The notes beneath the pieces are model-generated. The model worked only from the letters and a program-made list of their open reading frames with translations. It ran no database searches and was not told the origin of the DNA. Below, piece after piece: positions 26,825-35,299 of a stretch of 64,000 nucleotides of DNA (its first letter is position 1; each line of letters begins with the position of its first letter). The stretch is from Streptomyces liliiviolaceus (GTDB lineage: Bacteria; Actinomycetota; Actinomycetes; Streptomycetales; Streptomycetaceae), in NCBI RefSeq assembly GCF_018070025.1, contig NZ_JAGPYQ010000002.1, positions 1,364,001-1,428,000 on the forward strand. The letters are read 5' to 3'. The translations under genes and the position numbers were made by a program.

Positions 26825-27535
26825 TCAGGAGGGCGGGGTGTCGTTGCGGTCCAGGTGGAGCCGGCGGGCGAGTACGTCGCGGGCGACGTCGAGGAGGGGC
26901 CGACCGTGGCTGAAGGCGTGTGCGCGCAGTCGGATCAGGGCCTGGTCGGAGCGGATGTCGAGTTGGGCGGCGAGCATGCCGGTGGCCTGGTGGACCTCGG
27001 CGAAGTGCAGGCCGGGTTCGTCCAGCAGGGCGATCCGGGCCGGCTCGGGACGTACGGCGGCGGTGATGACGATCTGGGCGAGGGTGTCGGCGAGGCCGAC
27101 GGCGTCGGCGAGTTGGTCGGTGTCCAGGGGGCCGGGGCGGGTGCGGTGGCCGGTGAGCACGCCGAGTGCGATGACTCCGATGCGCAGGGGGAAGGAGAAC
27201 ACGGCGTGGACGTCGAGTGCTTCGATGGCGGCGGGCAGGCCCGGCCAGCGGTCGGCGGTGAGATGTGCGACGTCGGGGAGCAGCAGCAGGGTTCCGTGGT
27301 GGGCGGCGTCCAGGCTGGGTCCCTGGCCCTGGACCTGTTGCAGGTCTTCCAGTGCGGCGGTGCGTTCGCCGTGGGACTGCACGAGTTCGGCCGGGTGGTC
27401 GTTGCGGGACAGGAGCAGGCCCAGTCCGTCCAGCCCCAGCATGTCGGTGCAGGCGGCCAGCGGCAGGGGTGCCATGCCTGGGCCGGTATGGGTGCTCAGG
27501 GCGCTCAGGTAGGCCTTCATCACCGGGTGGGTCAC
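26825..27535 (-). CDS. GAF and ANTAR domain protein (second of a tandem pair)
   Basis: 236 residues. A GAF domain spans about residues 15-165. The C-terminal ANTAR domain (EVHQATGMLAAQLDIRSDQA onward) is an RNA-binding three-helix bundle that in other proteins prevents transcription termination by binding dual hairpins. The conserved Ala/Gly positions of ANTAR are present. No phospho-acceptor receiver is attached, so signals probably enter through GAF. It lies 85 bp after the companion GAF-ANTAR gene. The closest relative in the window is the gene at 61279-62004, with the same order and neighbour. Confidence 0.9.
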   Translation of the reverse strand: MTHPVMKAYLSALSTHTGPGMAPLPLAACTDMLGLDGLGLLLSRNDHPAELVQSHGERTAALEDLQQVQGQGPSLDAAHHGTLLLLPDVAHLTADRWPGLPAAIEALDVHAVFSFPLRIGVIALGVLTGHRTRPGPLDTDQLADAVGLADTLAQIVITAAVRPEPARIALLDEPGLHFAEVHQATGMLAAQLDIRSDQALIRLRAHAFSHGRPLLDVARDVLARRLHLDRNDTPPS

Positions 27536-27620
27536 GGCTGCGACCTCCGAGCGGGCGTGCTGCGGGCCGCCCGGAAAGCGAACATCCCCTCACACCCCGG
27601 GAGTTCGCGGAGCTGCCGGT

Positions 27621-28364
27621 TCACCGGTCGTGCCGGTCGAAGAGGGCCGGATCGGCGGTGCCCTGCATCACCTGGCGGGCGAGTTCGGTGAGCCGCGTGT
27701 GATGGCTGCGCGCGTACTGGCGCAAATGGACGAAGGCCTCTTCGACGTCGGTGTCGAGGCGGTGCGCGAGATAGCCCTTGGCCTGCTCAACGACGACGCG
27801 GCTGTCCAGAGCGCTCTGCAGTTGTGCGCTCACGGTCAGCTGCTCGCTCACCGCCCGCACCTGAAGGACTCCGATGGTGGCCGTGTCGGCCAGCGCCTGC
27901 CCCAGTCGCAGTTGGGAGGCGTCCAGGGGGCCGGGCCGGTCCCGGAAGAGGTCCAGCGACCCGATCACCTGGTCGTGCAGGCGCAGTGGGCAGGCCGCGA
28001 CCGAGGCGAAGCCCGCCTCCACCGCCCGTGGCGCGAACCGCGGCCAACGCGCCCTGGCCTCCGGCGTGGCCAGGGGGACGTCGGTGACCTGCTTCTTACT
28101 TCGGAAGGAGTCCCAGCAGGGGCCCTCTTCCCCTTCGATGCTGTGGGTCTCCAGGCGGCGGGTGCGCGCGTCGGTGGCCGCCACATCCACCAGTCGGCCG
28201 CCGGGGGTGGCGAGCAGGACCCCTGCCGCTGTCACGTCGAGCAGTTGTACGCAGTGCTCGGCGAGCGTGTAGAGGAAACCGATGACATCGAACTCTCGTA
28301 CGAGAGTGTCGGCGAGGTCGACGAAGGCCGCCGCCAAGCGCTCCTCACGCGGCAGTTCGATCAT
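27621..28364 (-). CDS. GAF and ANTAR domain protein (first of a tandem pair)
   Basis: 247 residues from ATG 28364 (MIELPREERL), chosen by alignment with the paralogue at 60478; upstream in-frame sequence is not conserved. GAF about residues 15-160 (DVIGFLYTLAEHCVQLL). ANTAR about 175-235 (ALDSRVVVEQAKGYLAHRL). The EQAKG motif is the classical ANTAR signature. It probably senses a small ligand or redox state and controls transcript elongation. Cotranscribed with the following GAF-ANTAR gene. Confidence 0.9.
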   Translation of the reverse strand: MIELPREERLAAAFVDLADTLVREFDVIGFLYTLAEHCVQLLDVTAAGVLLATPGGRLVDVAATDARTRRLETHSIEGEEGPCWDSFRSKKQVTDVPLATPEARARWPRFAPRAVEAGFASVAACPLRLHDQVIGSLDLFRDRPGPLDASQLRLGQALADTATIGVLQVRAVSEQLTVSAQLQSALDSRVVVEQAKGYLAHRLDTDVEEAFVHLRQYARSHHTRLTELARQVMQGTADPALFDRHDR

Positions 28365-28477
28365 GGCCCGCCCGTCTTCAGGGATGTTCCGCGAAAACCT
28401 TCCCACAGGCTGCGGACTCCTGTCGCCGGCACTGACCGGCAAGCCATGGGCGCACGTGTGCTATTCGAACACCGGTC

Positions 28478-28810
28478 TCAGTCCCGGTCCGGGACGGCCA
28501 TCTCGCCGAGCTGCGACCAGCCCTCCTGCGGGATCGTCGCGTTGACGATCTCCGGGGTCCGCGCGAGGTGGGGCGGCAGGGTGCCCCGGGCCTTGGTGAA
28601 GTGGTCGGAGGTGACGTGCGCCGTGCCGGCCTCGTCGTCGCGGAAGGCTTCGACCAGTACGTACTCCGTGGGGTCGTCGACACTGCGGGACCAGTCGAAC
28701 CACAGACAGCCCGGCTCGTCGCGGGTCGCCTGCGTGAACTCGCGGGTGATGTCCGGCCAGCTGTCGGCGTACTCGGGCAGGACCCGGAACCTGGCGGTGA
28801 TGAAGATCAT
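28478..28810 (-). CDS. ABM-domain protein, putative quinol monooxygenase (YgiN-like)
   Basis: 110 residues, a single antibiotic-biosynthesis-monooxygenase (dimeric alpha-beta ferredoxin-like) domain. MIFITARFRVLPEYADSW and the central CLWFDWSRSVDDPTEYVLVE are typical. AAGGAGA precedes ATG 28810. It follows the alcohol dehydrogenase by 46 bp on the same strand, so it is probably the last gene of that operon. Cofactor-free quinol oxidation or small-molecule binding is the family role; the substrate is unknown. Confidence 0.88.
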   Translation of the reverse strand: MIFITARFRVLPEYADSWPDITREFTQATRDEPGCLWFDWSRSVDDPTEYVLVEAFRDDEAGTAHVTSDHFTKARGTLPPHLARTPEIVNATIPQEGWSQLGEMAVPDRD

Positions 28811-28856
28811 GGCTCTCCTTGTACGTGGGCCGTGAGGTGCGGGACGTGCACGGGGT

Positions 28857-29882
28857 TCAGGGAACCAGGATCGCGCGTCCGCGCACCCGCCCGGCGTCGA
28901 GGTCGTCCAGGGCGTCCTGGAAACGGTCGAGGGGGTACGGGGTGGTGTGCAGCCGCACCCTGCCGCGGGCCGCGAGCACCATCAGCTCGCACAGGTCGTT
29001 GTAGGACCCGACGAGGTTGCCGACGAAACTGATCTCGGCGGAGATGATGTCGATGGTGGGGACGTCGATGTGCTCGCCGTATCCGACCACGTGGTAGTCA
29101 CCGGCCCGCCGCAGCATGCGCACGCCGTCGCGGGTGGCGCCCCCCTCACCGACGAAGTCGATCACGGCTTCGGCTCCGTTGCCACCGGTGAGCGCGAGAA
29201 CCTCCTCGACCTGGTTCCCGGCTGCCATGACGCCGTGGTCCGCCCCGATCGAGAGAGCGAGTTTCAGCGCGTCGGGATTGCGGTCGACGACGATGATCTC
29301 GGCGGCCGTCAGCGCCTTGAGGACCTGTACGCCGATGTGTCCGAGGCCGCCCGCGCCGATGACCACGCACCGGTCGCCCGGGCGCAGGCGGCGGGCCGCC
29401 TTGGCCACGGCGTGGTAGGCGGTGAGACCGGCGTCGGCCAGCGCGGCGACGTCGGCGGGTTCCAGGGAGTCGTCGATACGGACGACGCTGCGGGCCGAGG
29501 TCTTCAGATACTCGGCGTAGCCGCCGGCGGTGTCGATGCCGGGGAACCGGCTCTGTTCGCAGTGCACGTCGTCGCCGGAGCGGCAGGCCCGGCACAGCCC
29601 GCAGGTGATCAGCGGGTGGACGATGACCTTGTCGCCCTCGGCGACGTTGGTGACGGCGCCGCCGATGGCGTGCACCCAGCCGGCGTTCTCGTGCCCGATC
29701 GTGTAGGGCAGTGTCACGCCCGACTTCTCGGCCCACTGGCCTTCGAGGATGTGCAGATCGGTACGGCAGACGCCGGCCCCGCCGATCTTCACGATCACGT
29801 CGTACGGGCCGGTGACCGACGGGAGAGGCACGTCGGCCATTTCGAGGTTGCGGTCGTATCCGACGACCTGGACTGCCTTCAC
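28857..29882 (-). CDS. Zinc-dependent alcohol dehydrogenase, NAD(P)-binding (MDR family)
   Basis: 341 residues from GTG 29882. Catalytic-zinc residues: Cys in GAGVCRTD and the His-Glu pair in IGHENAGW. The structural-zinc lobe is CGLCRACRSGDDVHC, and the Rossmann motif is GAGGLGHIGVQVL. The start overlaps the stop of the DUF59 gene (GTGA), so they are coupled. In Rhodococcus, Mycobacterium and Pseudonocardia such an enzyme accompanies propane or alkane monooxygenase genes and oxidises the alcohol formed. Here that monooxygenase is missing from the window, so the alcohol source is unknown. Confidence 0.93.
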   Translation of the reverse strand: MKAVQVVGYDRNLEMADVPLPSVTGPYDVIVKIGGAGVCRTDLHILEGQWAEKSGVTLPYTIGHENAGWVHAIGGAVTNVAEGDKVIVHPLITCGLCRACRSGDDVHCEQSRFPGIDTAGGYAEYLKTSARSVVRIDDSLEPADVAALADAGLTAYHAVAKAARRLRPGDRCVVIGAGGLGHIGVQVLKALTAAEIIVVDRNPDALKLALSIGADHGVMAAGNQVEEVLALTGGNGAEAVIDFVGEGGATRDGVRMLRRAGDYHVVGYGEHIDVPTIDIISAEISFVGNLVGSYNDLCELMVLAARGRVRLHTTPYPLDRFQDALDDLDAGRVRGRAILVP

Positions 29883-30679
29883 GGGGTGAGCTCCCTTTCG
29901 GAGGAGGAGTGGGAAGGGGCGGTGGTGTCCTCGCGCCTGGGCGCCTGGTCCGGGGCCGAGTCCGGGTAGCGGGTGCGCAGCAGGCCGCGGCAGAAGTGCG
30001 CGTTGCCGTCGATCGACAGCCGGACCGACCGGGCGAAGCGCAACCGCAGCGGGATCTCGCCGGGCGGGTATGCCTCTCCGCGGTCGTCGACCATGGCGGG
30101 GTCGGACGGCGCGGTACCGAGCCCGAGAGCCTCGCGCCTGCGCAGCAGCGCGCGCGTCGCTCCGCTCGCCGGGAGGTCGCCGAGCACGATGCCGTGCAGT
30201 GCTTCCTCGGTGAGTGCGGGATCCTGGCGCAGCAGCGCGGTGAGGGCGCGTTCCATGGCGGCGGCGTGGGCCTTGCGCCGGAAGACGAGGCGCAGTTCGT
30301 CGAGACTGTCCTGCGCCTCGGCTCCGAAGGTCCCCCGGTAGCCCGCGTCCGCGGCCAGTCCGCGATTGATGAGGTCCGAGTCGTGATGGTCGTCGAGGAG
30401 CACCGTGACCGCGGCCACGCCGGGGAGGGCGGTCAGGGCGTCCTTCGCGTCGGACGCCATGAGGTAGGCGAAGTTCGGCGAGCAGAACGAGGTCGGCAGC
30501 CTCAGGTGGACGGTCAGCCGGTGATCGCCGTGTGCCCGCACGGACCGCACGAAACCGAGGTCCGTGATGGGTTCGTCCAGCTCCGGGTCGACGACCCCGT
30601 CGAGCGCCCGCCGGGCGCGCTCCTCCAGTGTCGCGGCACGTGCGTCGCACGCCCCGCGTGCCGGTGCGTCGGTGACCAT
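29879..30679 (-). CDS. MIP18/DUF59-family iron-sulfur (metal-sulfur) cluster assembly protein
   Basis: 266 residues. The N-terminal 110 residues are a DUF59 domain (VVDPELDEPITDLGFVRSV; Cys in PTSFCSPNF). The rest is a long extension seen in proteins linked to binuclear-iron propane monooxygenases. It is thought to help metal-centre assembly. ATG 30679 lies one base from the amidohydrolase stop, and the 3' end overlaps the ADH start by 4 bp. This tight packing shows one polycistronic unit: amidohydrolase, DUF59, ADH, possibly ABM. Confidence 0.9.
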   Translation of the reverse strand: MVTDAPARGACDARAATLEERARRALDGVVDPELDEPITDLGFVRSVRAHGDHRLTVHLRLPTSFCSPNFAYLMASDAKDALTALPGVAAVTVLLDDHHDSDLINRGLAADAGYRGTFGAEAQDSLDELRLVFRRKAHAAAMERALTALLRQDPALTEEALHGIVLGDLPASGATRALLRRREALGLGTAPSDPAMVDDRGEAYPPGEIPLRLRFARSVRLSIDGNAHFCRGLLRTRYPDSAPDQAPRREDTTAPSHSSSERELTP

Positions 30680-30680
30680 C

Positions 30681-31693
30681 TCACACCCCCGCCGACTGCG
30701 CGGGCTGTGCCAGGGCGTGCCGGCCGGGGACCGGGATGTCGTAGAGGGCCGCCGCGTTCAGTCCGAGGATCTTCTTCTTCTGGTCCACGGTGATCGGCGG
30801 GTACTCGCCCTGCATGTCCTCCGGGATCTGGAAGTCGACGAACTTCTCGATCAGCCAGCGGGGCGTCCACAGCGCGTAGTCGCTGGAGAACTGGATGCGG
30901 TTCTCGTCGAGCCAGAACAGCAGCTCCCCGATGATCTGCGCGAAGTAGCGGGGGCGGAGGTGGATGAACGGCATGGCGACGGCGAGGCCGGCGTGCACGT
31001 TCGGCTCCTGCGTGGCGATCCAGCAGAAGTCCTCCAGCCGGGGCAGTCCGCAGTGCTCGACGACGAAGTTCAGCTCCGGGAAGTCGCTCGCGGCCTTGTC
31101 CACGTCCGCGACGTCGAAGGCGTCCCGGTCGAGCGGCCGGATCGTGGGGCCCTTGTGGATGTGGATGTTCCTGATGCCCAGTTCCTGTGCGGCTTCCAGG
31201 TACCGGTACGACCACGGGTCGTCGAGTTTGTAGCCGCGTGAGTCGCCGTGCCACTCCGCGGTGTACAGCTTGGCGCCCTTGAGGCCGAACCTCTCCGCGT
31301 CCCGCCGGAGCTGTTCGAGCCCTTTCTGCTCCAGCCGCGGGTCCCAGCAGTGGTTGTACGTCAGTTTGTCCGGGTGCTGCCGTGTGAGGGCGAAGGCTTC
31401 CTCCGCCTGGCCGAAGCCGTTCCCGAAGAACGCCCCGAGGTGCGCGGGCTGGAAGATCGCGTGGTCGACGTACCCGTCGTCGAAGAGGTCCTTCATCAGG
31501 CGCCGGCCGCCGTAGTAGAGGAAGTCCTCGTACGGCCACAGCTCCGACTCCGGGCTGAGGTTGCGGTGGTAGTCGTAGAAGCAGTCGATGAACTGCTGGC
31601 CGTGGATGTTCAGTTGGTTCGAGGGGCGCGCGTCCCACAGTGCGATGTGCGCGCGTCCACGATGAAGTAGTTCTCGCCGTCCTTGGCGTACAT
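30681..31693 (-). pseudogene. Amidohydrolase family protein (propane-monooxygenase cluster type), frameshifted near N-terminus
   Basis: The main frame is open from 31496 (MKDLFDDGYVDHAIFQP) to the stop at 30681 and is a full PF04909-like amidohydrolase C-terminal part, with HKGPTIRPLDRDAFDV and VVEHCGLPRLED. Homologues begin about 65 residues earlier. That region is here too (IALWDARPSNQLNIHG, then FIDCFYDYHRNLSPE), but the ATG at 31693 (MYAKDGENYFIVDA) is in another frame. The break falls in a short GC run at 31649-31655, where two extra bases would explain the shift. If real, the metal-binding N-terminus is lost or translation restarts internally; otherwise it is a sequencing error. About 337 residues if restored. 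Confidence 0.8.
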
Positions 31694-31771
31694 GTCGGTC
31701 TCCGTCCCGGTGACGACCGTGTTTCGGAGAGCGACGTTAGGCACGGTCGCGGTGGCTGGGCAGACCCTCGC

Positions 31772-31788
31772 TGTCTCACTTTGAGACA
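31772..31788. promoter_or_regulatory. Palindromic operator in the divergent promoter region of the ADH operon and its activator
   Basis: TGTCTCA-CTT-TGAGACA: perfect 7-bp arms, 78 bp before the activator start and 79 bp before the amidohydrolase start. Best read as the binding site of the AcoR/MimR-like Fis-type activator. Confidence 0.65.
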
Positions 31789-31865
31789 GACGGCCGGAGC
31801 GCCGTTCCGGCCGTCCGCAGTAGCCTGACCGCAGATCGACGCACGGGCTCATCGTGGAGGCCGCA

Positions 31866-33374
31866 GTGGACCAGGACCGCAAGTGGGCGCCCGCCGCCTG
31901 GTACGAGGACGAGGCGTCCGTTGCCGGGACGGCTGCCCTGACGCCCCGCCTGCAGGCGTCGTGGCTGCGCAGCCGGCGGTACGGTCTGACGCCGGAGGAT
32001 CTGCAGCCCGTGTTCACCGGCTCGGTGGACACCGGCTGCCTGCTCTACGAGTGCGGTCACGAGGTGTTGCAGGGACTCAAGGACACGCTGGCGAACGAAC
32101 CGGTCAGCATGATGCTCACCGGCAGCGACGGCCTGGTGCTGTCCCGGCTGTGCAGCGACTCCTCCGTCAGCCGCTCGCTCGACCGTGTCCATCTCGCCCC
32201 CGGCTTCTACTTCTCGGAGCGCAACGCCGGCACCAACGGGATGGGCCTCGCCCTCGCCGACCGGGCGCCCACGCTGGTGCGCGCCGAAGAGCACTACTGC
32301 ACCAGCCTGCGGCAGTACACCTGTGCGGCGGTACCGGTACTGGACCCCCTCACCGGGGAGCTGGCGGGCAGCATCAATCTGACCACGTGGTCGGACTCCT
32401 CCTCGAAGCTGCTGCTGGCGCTGGCGCAGGCGGCGGCGGGGAACACGGCCGCCCTGATGCTGGCCCGCACGACCGGCAGGAAGCCGCGCCCGGCTCCTCG
32501 CGGCGAGGTGTACCAGGTGTTCACCGGCAGGACCGAGGCGGAGAGCGAGCCCCTGGACCTGTCCGCACGCTGGACGGACGCGGTAGGACAGGCAGGTACG
32601 GCCATGGCCGAGGGCCGGCTCCTCGCGGTGGTGGGCGAGCCGGGAGCGGGCAAGTCGACCCTCGCGTCCCTGGCCCGCCGCCGGATCAGGGCCCGGGAGC
32701 GCATCCTGTGCGTCCGTCCCCCGCTGGCCGACGACATCACCACCTGGATGCGGCTCTGGGCCCCGGAACTGGCCAAGGACGACACCTGCGTCATCGTCAC
32801 AGGGGTCCACACCCTGCCCGAGTGGGCCGCCGAGGACCTGGCCGAACTGCTCTCCGGGCCACCTCACGGACATGCCGCGGACCGGCACCCGTACCTGCAC
32901 TCGTGTGTCATCACCACCGAGGACTACACGCGTGTCCCGCAAGCCCTGCGCACACTGATCGGCGGGGTGGTGGAAGCCCCCGCCCTGCGCTCCCGGCCCG
33001 AGGACGTCCTTCCCCTGGCGGACCACTTCGCCCGCAGGTTCCGGGGGCGTCCCGTCTCCTTCTCCCCCGCGGCCGCCCGGGCGCTGTCGGACTTCCACTG
33101 GCCCGAGAACACCAGGCAGTTGCAGCGCGTGGTGCGCGACGCCGCGTCCCGTACGGACGTCGTGGACCTGAGGCACCTGCCCGCCGAGATCTTCGTGGGC
33201 ACCCCGCGCCGGCTGAGCCGTATGCAGGCCCTCGAACGGGACGAGATCGTCAGGTGCCTCACCGAGCCCGACACCACGGTGGCGCAGGCCGCGGAGGCGC
33301 TCGGCATCAGTCGCGCGACCATCTACCGCAAGATCACCCAGTACGACATCGTCGTACCGACCCGGACGCGCTGA
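31866..33374 (+). CDS. GAF-AAA-Fis regulator, AcoR/MimR-like
   Basis: 502 residues from GTG 31866 (GGAGG 5 bp upstream; a GTG at 31854 is within that site). An N-terminal GAF-like sensor region is followed by a degenerate AAA domain with Walker A GEPGAGKST (about residue 260) but no GAFTGA loop, and a C-terminal Fis HTH (AAEALGISRATIYRKITQYD). Actinobacteria lack sigma-54, and members such as MimR and AcoR-like proteins activate sigma-70-type promoters of monooxygenase and alcohol-catabolic operons. It is divergent from the amidohydrolase-DUF59-ADH operon across a 172-bp gap holding a palindromic site. Likely inducers are a ketone, aldehyde or alcohol. Confidence 0.9.
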   Translation: MDQDRKWAPAAWYEDEASVAGTAALTPRLQASWLRSRRYGLTPEDLQPVFTGSVDTGCLLYECGHEVLQGLKDTLANEPVSMMLTGSDGLVLSRLCSDSSVSRSLDRVHLAPGFYFSERNAGTNGMGLALADRAPTLVRAEEHYCTSLRQYTCAAVPVLDPLTGELAGSINLTTWSDSSSKLLLALAQAAAGNTAALMLARTTGRKPRPAPRGEVYQVFTGRTEAESEPLDLSARWTDAVGQAGTAMAEGRLLAVVGEPGAGKSTLASLARRRIRARERILCVRPPLADDITTWMRLWAPELAKDDTCVIVTGVHTLPEWAAEDLAELLSGPPHGHAADRHPYLHSCVITTEDYTRVPQALRTLIGGVVEAPALRSRPEDVLPLADHFARRFRGRPVSFSPAAARALSDFHWPENTRQLQRVVRDAASRTDVVDLRHLPAEIFVGTPRRLSRMQALERDEIVRCLTEPDTTVAQAAEALGISRATIYRKITQYDIVVPTRTR

Positions 33375-33429
33375 GGACTCGTGACAGGTCCTGGCACGGG
33401 GCCGTGGCGAGCACGCGGTCGGGGTCGGG

Positions 33430-34266
33430 TCAGGTGTTGAGGGTGCCGGTCGCCAGCAGGGCGAACAGGAGGGCGCCGACGGCGATCCGGTAGACGACGA
33501 AGACGTTGAAGCTGTGCCGGGCGATGAACTTCAGCAGCCAGGCGATGGACGCGTACGCGACGACGAAGGAGACCGCGGTTCCCACGATCAGGGGCGTGGT
33601 GTCCGCACCGGCGCCGACGGCGTCCTTGAGCTCGTACAGGCCGGCGCCGGTGAGTGCGGGGATGCCGAGGAAGAAGGAGAGCCGGGTGGCGGCGACACGG
33701 TCCAGGTCGAGGATGAGGCCCGTGGACATCGTGGCGCCGGACCGTGAGAAGCCGGGGAAGAGAAGGGCCAGGATCTGGGAGGAGCCGACGAGCAGGGCGT
33801 CCTTCAGCGTCGTGTCGTCCTCGCCGCGTTTGTGCCGCCCCATCTGGTCGGCCGCCCACATCAGGGCGCTGCCGACGACGAGCGAGGCGGCCACGACCCA
33901 GAGCGACGCCAGGGGGCCGTCGATCAGGGGCTTCGCGGCCAGCCCGACGATGACGACGGGGACGGTCGCGTAGACGACCCACCAGGCGAACTTGTAGTCG
34001 TGGTGATGCCGCTGGTCACGGTGGCGCAGTCCCCGCCCCCAGGCGCCCATGATGCGGACGATGTCCTTGAAGAAGTAGAGAAGGACCGCGGCGATGGCGC
34101 CGACCTGGATCACGGCGGTGAACGCGACGACGGACTTGTCGTCCACCGGGATGTTCATCAGCCCCTCGGTGATCTTCAGATGTCCGGTGGAGGAGACGGG
34201 CAGGAACTCCGTCACTCCTTCCACCACGCCGAGAATGACGGCCTGGCCGATGCTGATGGCGCTCAC
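33430..34266 (-). CDS. uppP: Undecaprenyl-diphosphate phosphatase
   Basis: 278 residues from GTG 34266 with GGAAG upstream. Eight or so membrane helices. The two BacA/UppP motifs are present: GVVEGVTEFLPVSSTGHL near the N-terminus and PGFSRSGATM in the second half. It dephosphorylates undecaprenyl-PP to recycle the cell-wall lipid carrier and can confer bacitracin tolerance. It lies just downstream of the damaged histidine kinase gene and close to a PAP2 phosphatase, giving an envelope-lipid theme. Confidence 0.95.
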   Translation of the reverse strand: MSAISIGQAVILGVVEGVTEFLPVSSTGHLKITEGLMNIPVDDKSVVAFTAVIQVGAIAAVLLYFFKDIVRIMGAWGRGLRHRDQRHHHDYKFAWWVVYATVPVVIVGLAAKPLIDGPLASLWVVAASLVVGSALMWAADQMGRHKRGEDDTTLKDALLVGSSQILALLFPGFSRSGATMSTGLILDLDRVAATRLSFFLGIPALTGAGLYELKDAVGAGADTTPLIVGTAVSFVVAYASIAWLLKFIARHSFNVFVVYRIAVGALLFALLATGTLNT

Positions 34267-34335
34267 GGGCGCTTCCTTTCGTTCGAGTCGTCAGGGGTGA
34301 GTGGAGGGTGGTGCGCCGCGGGTGGTGCGCCGCCT

Positions 34336-35299
34336 TCACCCCGGAGGCAGGCTGATCTCGAACCGTGCGCCGGTGGTGAATCCGGGGTCGTGGGTCACCT
34401 CGCCTCATGGATCCGGCGGCACCGGCGATGATCCGGTGGGTGGTTCGTGTCTCGTCGGCGGTGCGGGGGCGGGTGTGCCACCAGTCGAGTTCGGCGATGA
34501 TCCGGCTCAGCGGTGTACGCAGCTCGTGCGAGAGCTCTGCGGTGAGCTGTCGCTCGTGGCGCAGGAGGGTGCGGATGCGGTCGAGTATGGCGTCCAGGGA
34601 CGTACCGAGGGCGGCGAGTTCGGCCGGGTGCCGCAGACCGCCGAAGCGTTCTTCGGAGGCGACGGCACTCCACCGGGTGGCCTGATCGGTCATCGTGCGG
34701 ACGGGGCGCAGCGCGCGTCCCACCGCCAGCCGCGTCAGCGCGTAGGTGCATACGAGCATCACGGCGTCCAGGGCGAGGGACCCCAGGAGCAGGGTGTCGG
34801 CCGAACCGCGGTAGGGGGCGAGGCTGAGCGCGGTGACCACCGTGGCCTCGCTCCTGTCTCCGGACACCTGCCGGGAGCACAGCCGCAGGGGGCCGGGGAC
34901 TTCGGTTGTGATGCACCGCGGGCCACCGCGACCGGCGAGTGTGTCGGTGACACGGGTCAGGCGGGCGGCGGTCGGTGGTTTCTCCAGCAGGCGTCCGCCG
35001 GCGTAGATCCACACGTTCGTGTCGAGGAGTTCGTCGTGCGAGGTCTCCGTGACCCGAACGGTCGTGCCGCTGGTGTCGATGGTCGTCGCGACAGCGGCCG
35101 CGCGGGTGCGCAGTTCGTCGTCCGCCTGGTGCTGGAGGTGCTGCCGGGCCACGGCGTTGAAGGCGACGGTGAGGATCAGTATCAGCAGTGTGGCCGTGGT
35201 GAGGGCCACCAGCGCGAGCCGGCCACGCAGTGTGCGGGGCGCCGGAGGGCGCAGGAATGCGGTCGGAGCGTGCCGTGGCCACCGGCGGATGCCGGTCAT
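34336..35299 (-). pseudogene. Sensor histidine kinase with ATPase domain deleted
   Basis: From ATG 35299: a membrane helix (LALVALTTATLLILILTVAF), an extracellular loop of about 120 residues, a second helix, a HAMP-like linker, and the DHp domain with the phospho-acceptor in ELSHELRTPLSRII. After RIIAGAAGSM the frame loses all similarity. In another frame the sequence resumes with GGEVTHDPGFTTGARFEISL and a stop at 34336, the usual extreme C-terminus of this kinase family. The HATPase_c N, G1 and G2 boxes, about 100 residues, are missing: an internal deletion around 34400-34406. The unshifted frame runs on into uppP and encodes nothing family-like. It overlaps its response regulator by ATGA. 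Confidence 0.8.

Noticed and set aside
34016..34335. Extension of the histidine kinase frame into uppP
   Set aside because: After the deletion junction the frame has no similarity to kinases and overlaps the uppP coding region in another frame.
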